In this document: piece by piece, positions 27,754 to 35,207 of the stretch
Position numbering within the stretch: the first letter of the stretch is position 1
How the letters are laid out: every line of letters starts with the position of its first letter
From: JAWLBM01 sp041687675
GTDB taxonomy: Bacteria; Pseudomonadota; Alphaproteobacteria; Rhizobiales; Pleomorphomonadaceae
NCBI GenBank assembly: GCA_041687675.1
Contig: JAWLBM010000039.1
Span: 1-45,938 of the forward strand
Direction of reading: 5' to 3'
Length of the DNA stretch: 45,938 nucleotides
Program-made: the position numbers and the translations under genes
The notes under the pieces: generated by a model
Seen by the model: the letters and a program-made list of their open reading frames with translations, nothing else
What the model was told of the DNA's origin: nothing
Databases searched by the model: none

Positions 27754-27774
27754 CGGCGGCGGTCAGCGCCGCCG
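27754..27774. terminator. Weak hairpin between convergent ppx and doxX-like genes
   Basis: Seven-bp perfect stem CGGCGGC / GCCGCCG with a 7-nt loop that includes the doxX-like stop codon. The gap between the genes is only 16 bp; this is the best candidate for a shared terminator there. Confidence 0.3.
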
Positions 27775-28254
27775 GACGATCCGGTCGGCGCTGAGGGCGC
27801 CGCCGCCGTAGACCACGAGCGCGAGCGCCATCGCGGCCCAGGGCAGGTGGAAGTTCGCCCAGCCCTCAGGGACCGTCAGCTGGATGACGGCCGTCATCGC
27901 CAGGATCCCCAGCGCCGAAAGCCGGGTGGCGAGGCCGAGCACGAGCAGGACCGGCAGCACGATCTCGCCGATCGCCGCGAGGTGCGCCATCAGCACCGGC
28001 GCCGGATAGGGAATCGCCGCGCCGAAGAGGTGGAGGCGGAACTCCTCGGTGAAGAGGTAGCGGGCCGAGGCCGAGACCTGCAGCCCGTCCCACTTGGTGA
28101 GCCCCGAGCGGAAGAACGGCACGGCGAGCGCCAGGCGCAGCGCCAGCAGCGGCAGCGCCGCCGGGATCCGCGCGAGGAGGTCGTCGATGCCGGCGTGAAG
28201 GCGCAGGAGCGCGCCGCCCTTCGGCGCCGCGCCGGTGCTGGTGTCGGTGGTCAT
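27763..28254 (-). CDS. DoxX-family membrane protein of the bufferin operon
   Basis: 163 aa with four predicted transmembrane helices (about residues 30-50, 80-100, 105-125 and 133-150), including LALAVPFFRSGLTKWDGL and IGEIVLPVLLVLGLATRLSALGIL, hallmarks of DoxX/DoxD-like proteins. Last gene of the four-gene operon; its ATG overlaps the bufC stop by 4 bp. Equivalent proteins accompany many MNIO/DUF2063 pairs (GigD in Caulobacter). They have been proposed to handle quinone or thiol redox chemistry in the membrane, but the exact role here is not known. Confidence 0.9.
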   Translation of the reverse strand: MTTDTSTGAAPKGGALLRLHAGIDDLLARIPAALPLLALRLALAVPFFRSGLTKWDGLQVSASARYLFTEEFRLHLFGAAIPYPAPVLMAHLAAIGEIVLPVLLVLGLATRLSALGILAMTAVIQLTVPEGWANFHLPWAAMALALVVYGGGALSADRIVRRR

Positions 28255-29039
28255 GGCTGTCTCCCGTCGTCGGGGGTGGTGTCGGGCAGGTGGAAGTCGG
28301 AGAAGATCCCGGCGGCCGCCAGTCCCGTCAGGGCGCGGCCGAAGTCGAAGGCGTCGTCGACCTCGAAGGCGGACGCCGCCGCCTCCCCGAGGCTCGCGCC
28401 GGCGAGGAGGCCGGCGGCGAAGCGGCCGTCGGCGGGCGGGAGGATGCCGACGCGCACCTCCAGGGCGGGCCGGGCGACGAGCACCGTCTCGGGCCCCCAG
28501 TCGGCCACCGGCTGCACCGCCGCATGCCGGTGCGCCTCGCGGATGCTGCCGACCGGATGGCGCGAGGCGACGACCGCCGCCGCCGGGTGCGGCGCGATCC
28601 GGACCTCGCCGAGCCGGTCGCCCGGAAGCGTCGCAAGCGCGGCGACCGGCAGTGGCGCGACGTCCGCCGCGTGGTAGGCCCGCGAAACCGCCCGCTCCAG
28701 CCGCGCCATGTCGGCGAGGTAGGGAACCGACGCCGCCGGCGGGAAGGCCTCGATGAAGTCGGGCAGGTCGTCGCCCCATTCGGCGAGGATCGGCGAGGCC
28801 GGCCGCCGCTCGGCGAGGAAGGCGCGGGCCATAGCCCGGAAGAACGCCTCCCCGACCAGCCGCTCGACCACGGGAAACCTCGCCGCGAGGGCGCTGGCGA
28901 GGCTCACCGCCACGGTGTTCCGGTAGACGGCGAGGCGCGAGGCGGCCGCCTCCGGGGTGCGCGCCCGGACGCCCGCCGGAACGGGCGCCGCGGGATCGAC
29001 GACGGCGGCCGCGAAGGCGGCCTCGGTGGCGGCGCTCAC
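28251..29039 (-). CDS. bufC: DUF2063 partner protein of the MNIO enzyme
   Basis: 262 aa. The N-terminal DUF2063 helical domain is recognisable in SRLAVYRNTVAVSLASALAARFPVVERLVGEAFFRAMARAFL (helices spanning about residues 37-80) and the SPILAEWGDDLPDFI motif near 92. A C-terminal domain with alternating strands follows. In characterised systems this protein helps recruit the precursor peptide to the DUF692 enzyme. It begins with GTG 29039, overlapping the bufB stop by 4 bp (GTGA), and its own stop overlaps the next ATG by 4 bp, so the last three genes are translated as one coupled unit. Confidence 0.9.
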   Translation of the reverse strand: MSAATEAAFAAAVVDPAAPVPAGVRARTPEAAASRLAVYRNTVAVSLASALAARFPVVERLVGEAFFRAMARAFLAERRPASPILAEWGDDLPDFIEAFPPAASVPYLADMARLERAVSRAYHAADVAPLPVAALATLPGDRLGEVRIAPHPAAAVVASRHPVGSIREAHRHAAVQPVADWGPETVLVARPALEVRVGILPPADGRFAAGLLAGASLGEAAASAFEVDDAFDFGRALTGLAAAGIFSDFHLPDTTPDDGRQP

Positions 29040-29911
29040 GCCCGCCGCCTTTCCGGCGCCGACGCGCCGAGCATCTCGTCCACCCGCCGCGCCTCGGCCG
29101 CGAGCACCGCGAAGGCGGGCACGTCGTTGTCCCACTCGACCAGCGTCGGCAGCGGCCCGGTGCGGGCGAGCGTGTGGCGGAAGAGGTCGATGACGTCCGC
29201 CCGCACCGCCGAGCCGTGCGCGTCGATCAGCAGGCGGTCGCCGGCGGCGTCCTCGGTCTCGTCGTAGCCGGCGAGGTGGATCTCGCCGACCAGGTGAACC
29301 GGGAACCGGTCGATGTAGGCGGCCGGGTCGAGCCCGTGGTTCACCGCCGACACCATCACGTTGTTGACGTCGAGGAGCAGGCCGCAGCCGGTCCGCCGGG
29401 CGATCTCGCCGAGGAAGGCGGTCTCCTCGATGGTGCTCTCCTCGAAGGTGACGTAGGTGGAGGGGTTCTCCAGCAGCAGCGGCAGGCCGAGCGCCTCCTG
29501 CGCCTCGTCGACATGGTCGCAGACGCGGGCGAGCGTCTCCGCCGTGTAGGGCAGCGGCAGGAGGTCGTTGAGGAAGGCGCTGTCGTGGGTGGACCAGGCG
29601 AGGTGCTCGGAGAAGCTCGCCGGCCGGTAGAGGTCGACGAGGCGCCTGAGGCGCGCGAGGTGCTCCGCATCGAGCCTCCCCGCCCCGCCGAGCGACAGCG
29701 CCACCCCGTGCAGCGACAGCGGCCAGCGCTCGGCCACGGCCGCGAGCAGCCGGTGCGGCGGCCCGCCGGCGCCCATGTAGTTCTCCGCGTGAACCTCGAA
29801 GAAGCCGACGTCGTGGTCTGCCTCGAGGACGTCGCGGGCGTGCTCCGCCTTGAGGCCCACCCCGGCGCGGAGCGGCAGGCGGTCGTGCGGATGGTCGATC
29901 GGGGTCGGCAT
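29036..29911 (-). CDS. bufB: MNIO (DUF692) multinuclear iron oxidase, bufferin maturase
   Basis: 291-aa TIM-barrel enzyme of the multinuclear non-heme iron oxidative family. Probable metal-ligand motifs: SLHGVALSLGG (H68), SEHLAW (E102-H103), LLENPSTY (E149-N150), LLDVNNV (D181, N183-N184), VNHGLD (H192), GEIHLAGY (E210, H212), DAHG (D230, H232) and VEWDND (E259). Relatives (MbnB, TglH, bufferin BufB/GigB) oxidatively remodel cysteines of a peptide precursor; in bufferins they form thiooxazole groups. The neighbouring DUF2282 peptide is the expected substrate. The gene starts at ATG 29911, 68 bp after bufA1, behind a strong hairpin. Confidence 0.95.
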   Translation of the reverse strand: MPTPIDHPHDRLPLRAGVGLKAEHARDVLEADHDVGFFEVHAENYMGAGGPPHRLLAAVAERWPLSLHGVALSLGGAGRLDAEHLARLRRLVDLYRPASFSEHLAWSTHDSAFLNDLLPLPYTAETLARVCDHVDEAQEALGLPLLLENPSTYVTFEESTIEETAFLGEIARRTGCGLLLDVNNVMVSAVNHGLDPAAYIDRFPVHLVGEIHLAGYDETEDAAGDRLLIDAHGSAVRADVIDLFRHTLARTGPLPTLVEWDNDVPAFAVLAAEARRVDEMLGASAPERRRA

Positions 29912-29938
29912 CGTGGACCTTTCTGACGTGTCGGGCCG

Positions 29939-29968
29939 CCGGGGAGGCGCCTGGCCGCGCCTCCCCGG
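29939..29968 (-). terminator. Strong hairpin between precursor and maturation genes
   Basis: A perfect 12-bp stem CCGGGGAGGCGC / GCGCCTCCCCGG with a 6-nt loop begins 11 nt after the bufA1 stop and ends 27 nt before the bufB start. There is no T-tract. It most likely attenuates transcription or protects the precursor mRNA so that peptide is made in excess over enzymes. Confidence 0.55.
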
Positions 29969-29979
29969 ACGTTCGCCGG

Positions 29980-30267
29980 TCAGGCCGGCAGGTCGCGGTC
30001 GAGCGGCTCGAGCGAGCCGACGCGGCCTTCGGGAAGCTCCATGGTGGTGCAGGTGCCCTTCGGCACCAGCGTCCAGGCGTTGCCCTGGTAGTCGATGGTG
30101 GAGGTGCCGGCGCAGGTGGTGCCGGGGCCGGCGGCGCAGTCGTTCTTGCCGGCGAGCGACACGCCGTAGCACTTCTCCTGCTCCTGGGCGCTGGCGACGC
30201 CGGAAAGGCCGGAAAGGGCGGTCGCCAGCGAGCCGGCGAGCGCGAGAGTCATGGTGCGGCGGTTCAT
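29980..30267 (-). CDS. bufA1: Bufferin precursor peptide, DUF2282 family
   Basis: 95 aa. A Sec-type signal peptide (MNRRTMTLALAGSLATAL, cleavage near ASAQEQE) is followed by a core with exactly four cysteines, C33, C44, C52 and C73, in the family pattern EKCYG, KNDCAAGPGTTCAG and WTLVPKGTC. This is the DUF2282/BufA1 signature. Known homologs are matured by MNIO and DUF2063 proteins and exported to bind copper in the periplasm. The Shine-Dalgarno GAAGGAG is excellent, in keeping with high expression. A GTAACG-N16-CGAA promoter-like motif lies about 64 bp upstream. The acidic C-terminal tail after Cys73 lacks cysteine. Confidence 0.93.
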   Translation of the reverse strand: MNRRTMTLALAGSLATALSGLSGVASAQEQEKCYGVSLAGKNDCAAGPGTTCAGTSTIDYQGNAWTLVPKGTCTTMELPEGRVGSLEPLDRDLPA

Positions 30268-30330
30268 GCGGGATCTCCTTCGTCATAGACTGGCGTTGAA
30301 AGCGGCGGATGATCCGCCGACGAAAGCCGG

Positions 30331-30356
30331 TTCGCAGCGGAGGACCCCGCCGTTAC
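30331..30356 (-). promoter_or_regulatory. Predicted ECF (SigF-type) promoter of the bufferin operon
   Basis: Read on the minus strand: GTAACG (30356-30351), 16-bp spacer, CGAA (30334-30331). This equals the GTAACC-N16-CGAA form I recall for Caulobacter SigF promoters except for the last -35 base. It would give a leader of about 55-60 nt before bufA1. Confidence 0.65.
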
Positions 30357-30425
30357 GCCTCACGCGGCGATGCACGGCATCGTGATCGTCGGGCGGCCGC
30401 GGTTCGGGAATCATCGGCGGCGGGT

Positions 30426-30450
30426 GTAACGACTGCGCCCTGGCCGCGAA
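30426..30450 (+). promoter_or_regulatory. Predicted autoregulatory ECF promoter of the sigma factor gene
   Basis: GTAACG (30426-30431), 15-bp spacer, CGAA (30447-30450), facing the sigma gene and matching the motif on the opposite strand. Transcription would begin close to the ATG at 30460, giving a very short or absent leader. Confidence 0.55.
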
Positions 30451-30459
30451 GAGAGGGGA

Positions 30460-31008
30460 ATGAGGGTCGTGCAGGACGAAGCGACGCTCGCCGCGCTGAT
30501 GACGGCCGCCCTCGACGGCGACGAGGCGGCCTATGCCCAATTCCTGCGGCGAACCGCCGGCTTCGTGCGCACGGTGGTGGTCCATAGGATCGGGCCCGGC
30601 GGGCCGGTGGACGCGGAGGACCTGGTGCAGGAGACGCTGCTCGCGGTGCACCTGAAGCGTCACACCTGGCGCCGCGACCGGCCGATCAAGCCGTGGCTCG
30701 CGGCGATCGCGCGCTACAAGGTGGTCGACAGCTTCCGCCGGCGGGGCGTCAGGGCGGAGGTGGACATCGCCGACTTCGAGGAGGTGCTCGCCGCTCCGCA
30801 GGCGGAGACGGTGAGCGAGCGGGAGGTGGACCAGGCGCTCGCCGCGCTGGCGCCGGGGCAGCGCAGCGTGGTCAGCGCCATCACGGTGGAGGGCCGGTCG
30901 ATCCGCGAGACGGCGGCCTCCCTAGGGATGACGGAGGGCGCCGTGCGCGTGTCGCTGCACCGGGGCCTCGCGGCCATCCGCTCGAGACTTGGACGGACGG
31001 ACAGATGA
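30460..31008 (+). CDS. sigF: ECF RNA polymerase sigma factor, SigF-like
   Basis: 182 aa with only sigma regions 2 and 4. Region 2 includes DAEDLVQETLLAVHLKRHTW and KPWLAAIARYKVVDSFRRRG (about residues 48-95). Region 4 has LAPGQRSVVSAITVEGRSI and ETAASLGMTEGAVRVSLHRG (about 128-172), the -35 recognition helix. The adjacent DUF1109 anti-sigma gene overlaps its stop by 4 bp (ATGA), the usual sigF-nrsF arrangement. Divergent from bufA1. ATG 30460 has GAGAGGGGA upstream; GTG 30469 with GAGGG before it is an alternative if transcription starts near 30457. Confidence 0.93.
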   Translation: MRVVQDEATLAALMTAALDGDEAAYAQFLRRTAGFVRTVVVHRIGPGGPVDAEDLVQETLLAVHLKRHTWRRDRPIKPWLAAIARYKVVDSFRRRGVRAEVDIADFEEVLAAPQAETVSEREVDQALAALAPGQRSVVSAITVEGRSIRETAASLGMTEGAVRVSLHRGLAAIRSRLGRTDR

Positions 31009-31646
31009 ACACGGATGATCTCATCGCCAGCCTCGCCTCCGACCCGAGGCCGCGCGCCGTGCCGCCGGGCCGAGCGCTCGCCCTGGCGTTCGGCCTCGCG
31101 CTGCCGGCCGCCCTTGCCGTGTTCGCGATCGCGCTCGGCGCCCCGCGGCCGGACCTCGCCGCCGCCCTCGCCACCCCGGCGTTCGCGACCAAGCTCGCCG
31201 CAACGCTGAGCCTTCTCCTCGCCGCGCTGCTGCTGCTGCCCGCGATGGCGCTGCCGGGCGCCCGCACGGCGCCGCGCCGCCTCGCCCTCATGGTGCCGCC
31301 CGCGCTGCTCGCCCTGGCGGTGGGCGCGGAAATCGCCCGGCTGCCCGGGGAGGCGGTGATGCCCGCGCTGCTCGGCTCCAACGCGCTCGTCTGCCTCGTC
31401 AACGTGCCGCTGATCGGAGCCGCCCCCCTCGCCCTCCTGCTGCTGGCGCTGCGCCAGGGCGCGCCGACCCGCCCGGCCGCGGCGGGGCTCGTCGCCGGCC
31501 TGCTGGCCGGCGGGATCGCCACGGCGATCTACGCCACGCACTGCACCGACGACTCGCCGCTCTTCGTCGCGACCTGGTACACCCTCTCCGTCGGCATCCT
31601 CGCGGTCGCCGGCGCCCTTGCCGGCCGGCGCTGGGCGCGCTGGTGA
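31005..31646 (+). CDS. nrsF: NrsF-family (DUF1109) membrane anti-sigma factor
   Basis: 213-aa inner-membrane protein with six predicted helices (about residues 26-46, 63-82, 92-110, 118-148, 157-177 and 188-206) after a short polar N-terminus (MNTDDLIASLASD) that would hold the sigma factor. Two cysteines only: Cys130 (NALVCLV) and Cys180 (YATHCTDD). Their spacing matches the Cys131/Cys181 pair reported to control NrsF release in Caulobacter under heavy-metal stress. ATGA overlap with the sigma gene gives stoichiometric synthesis. Confidence 0.92.
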   Translation: MNTDDLIASLASDPRPRAVPPGRALALAFGLALPAALAVFAIALGAPRPDLAAALATPAFATKLAATLSLLLAALLLLPAMALPGARTAPRRLALMVPPALLALAVGAEIARLPGEAVMPALLGSNALVCLVNVPLIGAAPLALLLLALRQGAPTRPAAAGLVAGLLAGGIATAIYATHCTDDSPLFVATWYTLSVGILAVAGALAGRRWARW

Positions 31647-31754
31647 GGGCCGGTCGAACGACAGAGGCCCGCCTCCCCCGGGTCCGGTAGCCAGAAGCGC
31701 AGGAAGGGCGTAACCTGTGCGAGATGCGGGTAAAATGGCCGAGGAGGAAGGCAC

Positions 31755-32603
31755 TTGAAGATCCTGGCCTGCGTCGACGTGTCGATCTATGCCGAAAGCG
31801 TCGTCGACCACGCCGCCTGGGTGGCGCGGCGGACCGATGCGACCGTCCAACTCCTGCACGTGATCGGCCGCAAGGAGCGCGGCGAGCTCTACGACATCAG
31901 CGGGGCGCTCGGTCCCGATGCGGGGGCCGCCCTGCTCACCCAGCTCGCCGAGGCCGACGCCATGTCCGCCAGGCTCGCCCGCGAGCGGGGCCACACCCTC
32001 CTCGACGCCATGGGCAAGCGGCTCGCGGAGGCGGGCGCCGAGCTCTCCGGCAAGACCATGCGCGAGGGCTCCTTCGTCGACGCGGTGACCGACCTCGAGA
32101 CGGACTGCAACCTCGTGGTGGTCGGCAAGCGCGGCGCCAACGCCGACTTCGCGACCATGCACCTCGGCTCCAACCTCGAGCGCGTCGTCCGCTCCTCGAG
32201 CCGGCCGGTGCTGGTCGTCTCCCGCGCCTTCCGCGAGGTCAGGCGCGTGCTGATCGCCTACGACGGCGGGCCGAGCGCCCGCAAGGCGATCGACGCGGTG
32301 GCCGACCAGCCCCTGTTCCGCGGCCTCTCGATCCTGGTTGTGCGGGTGGGCGAGGACACCCTCGACACGCGCGACGGGCTGGAGACCGCCGCCTCCATCC
32401 TGCGCGACCGCGGGCTCGAGGTCTCGGCCCGCATCCTTCCCGGCGATCCGGAGAGGGTGATCGGCGACGCGGTGCGCGAGCAGGGGATCGACCTTCTCGT
32501 CATGGGAGCGTATGGACATTCGAGGGTCCGCCACCTGCTCGTCGGCAGCACAACCTCGGCGATGGTGCGGACCTGCCTCGTCCCGGTGATGCTCTTCCGC
32601 TGA
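31755..32603 (+). CDS. Universal stress protein with two UspA domains
   Basis: 282 aa, cytosolic. Domain 1 covers about residues 1-155 (KILACVDVSIYAESVVDHA...VVVGKRGANADFATMHLGSNLERVVR), domain 2 about 160-282 (RVLIAYDGGPSARKAI...LVMGAYGHSRVRHLLVGSTTSAMVR). Domain 2 keeps the G-x2-G-x9-G-S/T ATP-binding signature; in domain 1 the equivalent is G-K-R-G...GSN, also close. Tandem UspA proteins of this type respond to stress and may bind ATP. The start is TTG 31755, supported by a strong GAGGAGGAAG 5-6 nt upstream. Confidence 0.92.
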   Translation: MKILACVDVSIYAESVVDHAAWVARRTDATVQLLHVIGRKERGELYDISGALGPDAGAALLTQLAEADAMSARLARERGHTLLDAMGKRLAEAGAELSGKTMREGSFVDAVTDLETDCNLVVVGKRGANADFATMHLGSNLERVVRSSSRPVLVVSRAFREVRRVLIAYDGGPSARKAIDAVADQPLFRGLSILVVRVGEDTLDTRDGLETAASILRDRGLEVSARILPGDPERVIGDAVREQGIDLLVMGAYGHSRVRHLLVGSTTSAMVRTCLVPVMLFR

Positions 32604-32664
32604 ACCGGCCGTCTCGCGCTCGCCCCGGCGGGCACGGCTCCCGCCCCCGAAGCCGAAGATCCCC

Positions 32665-33933
32665 GTGTCCGTGTCCGTCTCCGCCGCCCGCCCCCTCGTC
32701 CGCCGCCCGGCCGCCGACTGGCTGCTCGCCGGCTTCCTGCTCAGCTTCTCCTCGTCCTTCGGCCAGACCTTCTTCATCGCCGTCTTCGCCGACGACCTGA
32801 AGCGGGCCTACGGCCTCGGCGACGGGCTGTTCGGCAGCTACTACACGATCGCCACGCTGGTCAGTTCCGCCCTTCTCGTCTACGCCGGGCGCCTCGCCGA
32901 CCGGGAGCGGCTGGCGATGGTGTCGGCCGGCATCCTCGCGGGCCTCGCGGCGGTGTCGCTGGCGATGGCCGGGTCGACGGCCGGGTGGATGCTGCTGCCG
33001 GTGTTCCTGGGCCTGCGCTTCTTCGGCCAGGGGATGCTCGGCCACGTGGCGCTGACCGCCATGGCGCGCTGGTTCGAGCGCGGCCGCGGCAAGGCGATCG
33101 CCTTCGCCGCCATGGGCAATCCCGCCGGCCAGGCGGTGTTTCCGGTGATCGCCATCGCGCTCTCGGGCGTGATCGGCTGGCGCGCCACCTGGATCGCGGC
33201 CGCCGGCTTCGTCGTCCTCGTCGCCATCCCGCTGACGCTGCTGCTTCTGCGCCGCGAGCCCGGACGGGCGCCGCAGCCGGTGCGCGCCCCCGCCCCGGGC
33301 GAGCCCGAAGCGGACGCTACGCGGCCCCCGGAGCGACGGCAGTGGACCCGGGCCGAGGTGCTCCGCGATCCGCTCTTCTGGATGCTGATGCCGGGCATCC
33401 TCGCCTCCTCCTTCGTGGTCACCGGCATCTTCTTCAACCAGATCGAGATCGTTCGCGAGAAGGGCTGGGAACTCACCGGGTTCGCCGGCTGGTTCGCGGC
33501 CCACGCCGCCTCCACCATCGCCTTCACCTTCATCACCGGCTGGGCCGTCGATCGCTTCGGATCGGTCCGGGTGATGCCGCTGTTCCTGGTGCCGCTGGTG
33601 GTGGCGCTGGCGATCCTGGGACTTTCCTCCCATCCGCTGGCGGCGCCGGCGTTCCTGTTCCTGTCGGGGATCTCGGCGGGAAGCTCGGGGACCCTGATCG
33701 GCGCGCTCTGGGCCGACCTCTACGGCACCCGGCACCTCGGCTCGATCCGCGCCCTGGCCACCGCGGGCAGCGTGTTCGCCTCGGCGCTGGCGCCCGGGAT
33801 GATGGGCGTGCTGCTGGACCGCGGCGTCGGCATCGACGCCCAGGTGCTCGGCATGACCGCCTTCACCGCCGCCGCCGCCCTGCTCCTCCTCGCCGCCATG
33901 CCCCGGCTGAGGCGCGGCGTCGCGGGCGGTTGA
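32665..33933 (+). CDS. MFS transporter
   Basis: 422-aa inner-membrane permease with about twelve hydrophobic helices divided by a central polar loop (about residues 195-235, rich in Arg, Pro and Glu). The loop 2-3 motif GRLADRERLAM follows the usual major-facilitator G-x-x-x-D-R/K pattern, repeated as GWAVDRFGSVRVMP in the second half. No substrate-specific motif was recognised. GTG 32665 starts the frame; a second GTG two codons on is equivalent. 61 bp after the Usp gene. Confidence 0.88.
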   Translation: MSVSVSAARPLVRRPAADWLLAGFLLSFSSSFGQTFFIAVFADDLKRAYGLGDGLFGSYYTIATLVSSALLVYAGRLADRERLAMVSAGILAGLAAVSLAMAGSTAGWMLLPVFLGLRFFGQGMLGHVALTAMARWFERGRGKAIAFAAMGNPAGQAVFPVIAIALSGVIGWRATWIAAAGFVVLVAIPLTLLLLRREPGRAPQPVRAPAPGEPEADATRPPERRQWTRAEVLRDPLFWMLMPGILASSFVVTGIFFNQIEIVREKGWELTGFAGWFAAHAASTIAFTFITGWAVDRFGSVRVMPLFLVPLVVALAILGLSSHPLAAPAFLFLSGISAGSSGTLIGALWADLYGTRHLGSIRALATAGSVFASALAPGMMGVLLDRGVGIDAQVLGMTAFTAAAALLLLAAMPRLRRGVAGG

Positions 33934-33989
33934 TCCCGGCGGCGGGCCGGCGCAGGCTTGTGGATGTCCGATTCGAAGGCGAGCGCCCG

Positions 33990-34682
33990 ATGCCGTCCCC
34001 GTTCAACCCGCGCAAGGCGAAGACCTACCCGGCGGTGATCGGCTGCGACGAGGTCGGCCGCGGCGCGCTGTGCGGGCCGGTGGTGGTGGCCGCCGTCTGG
34101 TTCGATCCGGCCGCCATCCCCCGCAAGCTCCTCGGCGCGCTCGACGACAGCAAGAAGCTGCCGGCGCGCGAGCGCGAGCGGCTCGCCGTCGAGATCCGCA
34201 AGGTGGCCCGGGTCGCCGTGGCCGCGGCCTCCGCCTCCCGCATCGACGGCCACGGGATCCGCAACGTGACGCTGCAGGCGATGCGCCGGGCGGTGCTCCG
34301 GCTCGGCGTCGACGGGCCGGTGCGGATCGACGGGGTGGACGTGCCGCCGGGCATCCCGCTCCCCTGCGAGGCGGTGGTCCGCGGCGACGGGCTGGTGCCG
34401 CAGATCGCCGCGAGCTCGATCATCGCCAAGACCTGCCGCGACCTGATCATGGTGCGTCTTTCGACCCGCCACGGGGCCTACCTCTGGGACCGCAACGCCG
34501 GATACGGCACCGCCGACCACCTCGCCGCCCTCGCCAACCACGGCCCGAGCCCGCACCACCGCCGCTCCTTCCGGCCGGTGAGCCAGCTCCACCTGCCGCT
34601 CGGCGATGCCGTCGCGGCGATGGACCTCGAGGCGGATATCGACATGGACCTCGAGCCCGGCGGCGAGGTCGTGCCCGCCTGA
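33990..34682 (+). CDS. rnhB: Ribonuclease HII
   Basis: 230-aa cytosolic enzyme that nicks RNA in RNA-DNA hybrids and removes misincorporated ribonucleotides. The catalytic D20-E21 sits in GCDEVGRGALCGPVV, the third acid in the RIDGVD region (about 112-118), and the fourth in ASSIIAKTCRDLIM (about 152). SRHGAYLWDRN-like TRHGAYLWDRNAGYGT and HHRRSFRPVSQ complete the family pattern. ATG 33990 is chosen because upstream codons are low-complexity. An acidic tail of about 20 residues extends past the usual end. Confidence 0.95.
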   Translation: MPSPFNPRKAKTYPAVIGCDEVGRGALCGPVVVAAVWFDPAAIPRKLLGALDDSKKLPARERERLAVEIRKVARVAVAAASASRIDGHGIRNVTLQAMRRAVLRLGVDGPVRIDGVDVPPGIPLPCEAVVRGDGLVPQIAASSIIAKTCRDLIMVRLSTRHGAYLWDRNAGYGTADHLAALANHGPSPHHRRSFRPVSQLHLPLGDAVAAMDLEADIDMDLEPGGEVVPA

Positions 34683-34707
34683 CAGGGCGGGCGGATTGAA
34701 CGCCCCT

Positions 34708-34729
34708 CCCCCGATCCCTACATCGGGGG
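34708..34729 (+). terminator. Hairpin between rnhB and the RDD gene
   Basis: Perfect 8-bp stem CCCCCGAT / ATCGGGGG with a 6-nt loop, 25 bp after the rnhB stop and just ahead of the AAGGAG site of the next gene. Either a weak terminator or a leader stem near the ribosome site. Confidence 0.4.
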
Positions 34730-34745
34730 CGAAGGAGACAACGCC

Positions 34746-35207
34746 ATGCCCGCGACAGGCTACGACTATCCCGCCGACCCGATGACCGAGCAGCGCTACC
34801 TCGCCGGCGTCAGGACCCGCCGTTCGCTGGCCTTCCTCGTCGACGTGGTGGTGCTGGCGATCCTGACCTTCCTCGCCGGCGTGCTGGTGTTCTTCCTCGG
34901 CATCTTCACCCTCGGCGTCGGCTGGCTGCTCTACGCCATCCTCTGGCCGGCGGTGGCGCTCGTCTACAGCGCCTTCACGCTGGGCGGGCCCAATTCGGCC
35001 ACCCCCGGGATGCGGATGATGGGGCTGGAGATGCGATTGCTGGACGGGTCGAAGATGACGCCGGTGCTGGCGGCCGCCCACGCGATCCTGTTCTACGCCT
35101 CGATCTCCATCCTGACGCCGCTGGTGCTGGTGGTGGCGCTGATCTCGGACCGCAAGCGCCTGCTGCACGACATCGTCATCGGCTCCATCGTGGTGAACCG
35201 GATCTGA
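34746..35207 (+). CDS. RDD-family membrane protein
   Basis: 153 aa. An N-terminal polar segment with a Tyr/Pro pattern, then RRSLAFLVDVVVLAIL (RDD-like entry with Arg and Asp in helix 1), a second and third helix (about 48-78), GMRMMGLEMRLLDG (about 90-103) and a final hydrophobic pair ending in DRKRLLHDIVIGSIVV. RDD proteins are often transport-related or Na+/H+ antiport-like, function mostly unproven. It commonly precedes bpt in this order. The stop codon lies within a 24-bp tandem duplication. Confidence 0.9.
   Translation: MPATGYDYPADPMTEQRYLAGVRTRRSLAFLVDVVVLAILTFLAGVLVFFLGIFTLGVGWLLYAILWPAVALVYSAFTLGGPNSATPGMRMMGLEMRLLDGSKMTPVLAAAHAILFYASISILTPLVLVVALISDRKRLLHDIVIGSIVVNRI

Noticed and set aside
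31710..31740. GTAACC motif upstream of the universal stress protein as a third SigF promoter
   Set aside because: No CGAA at 15-17 bp; the -10 half is absent.
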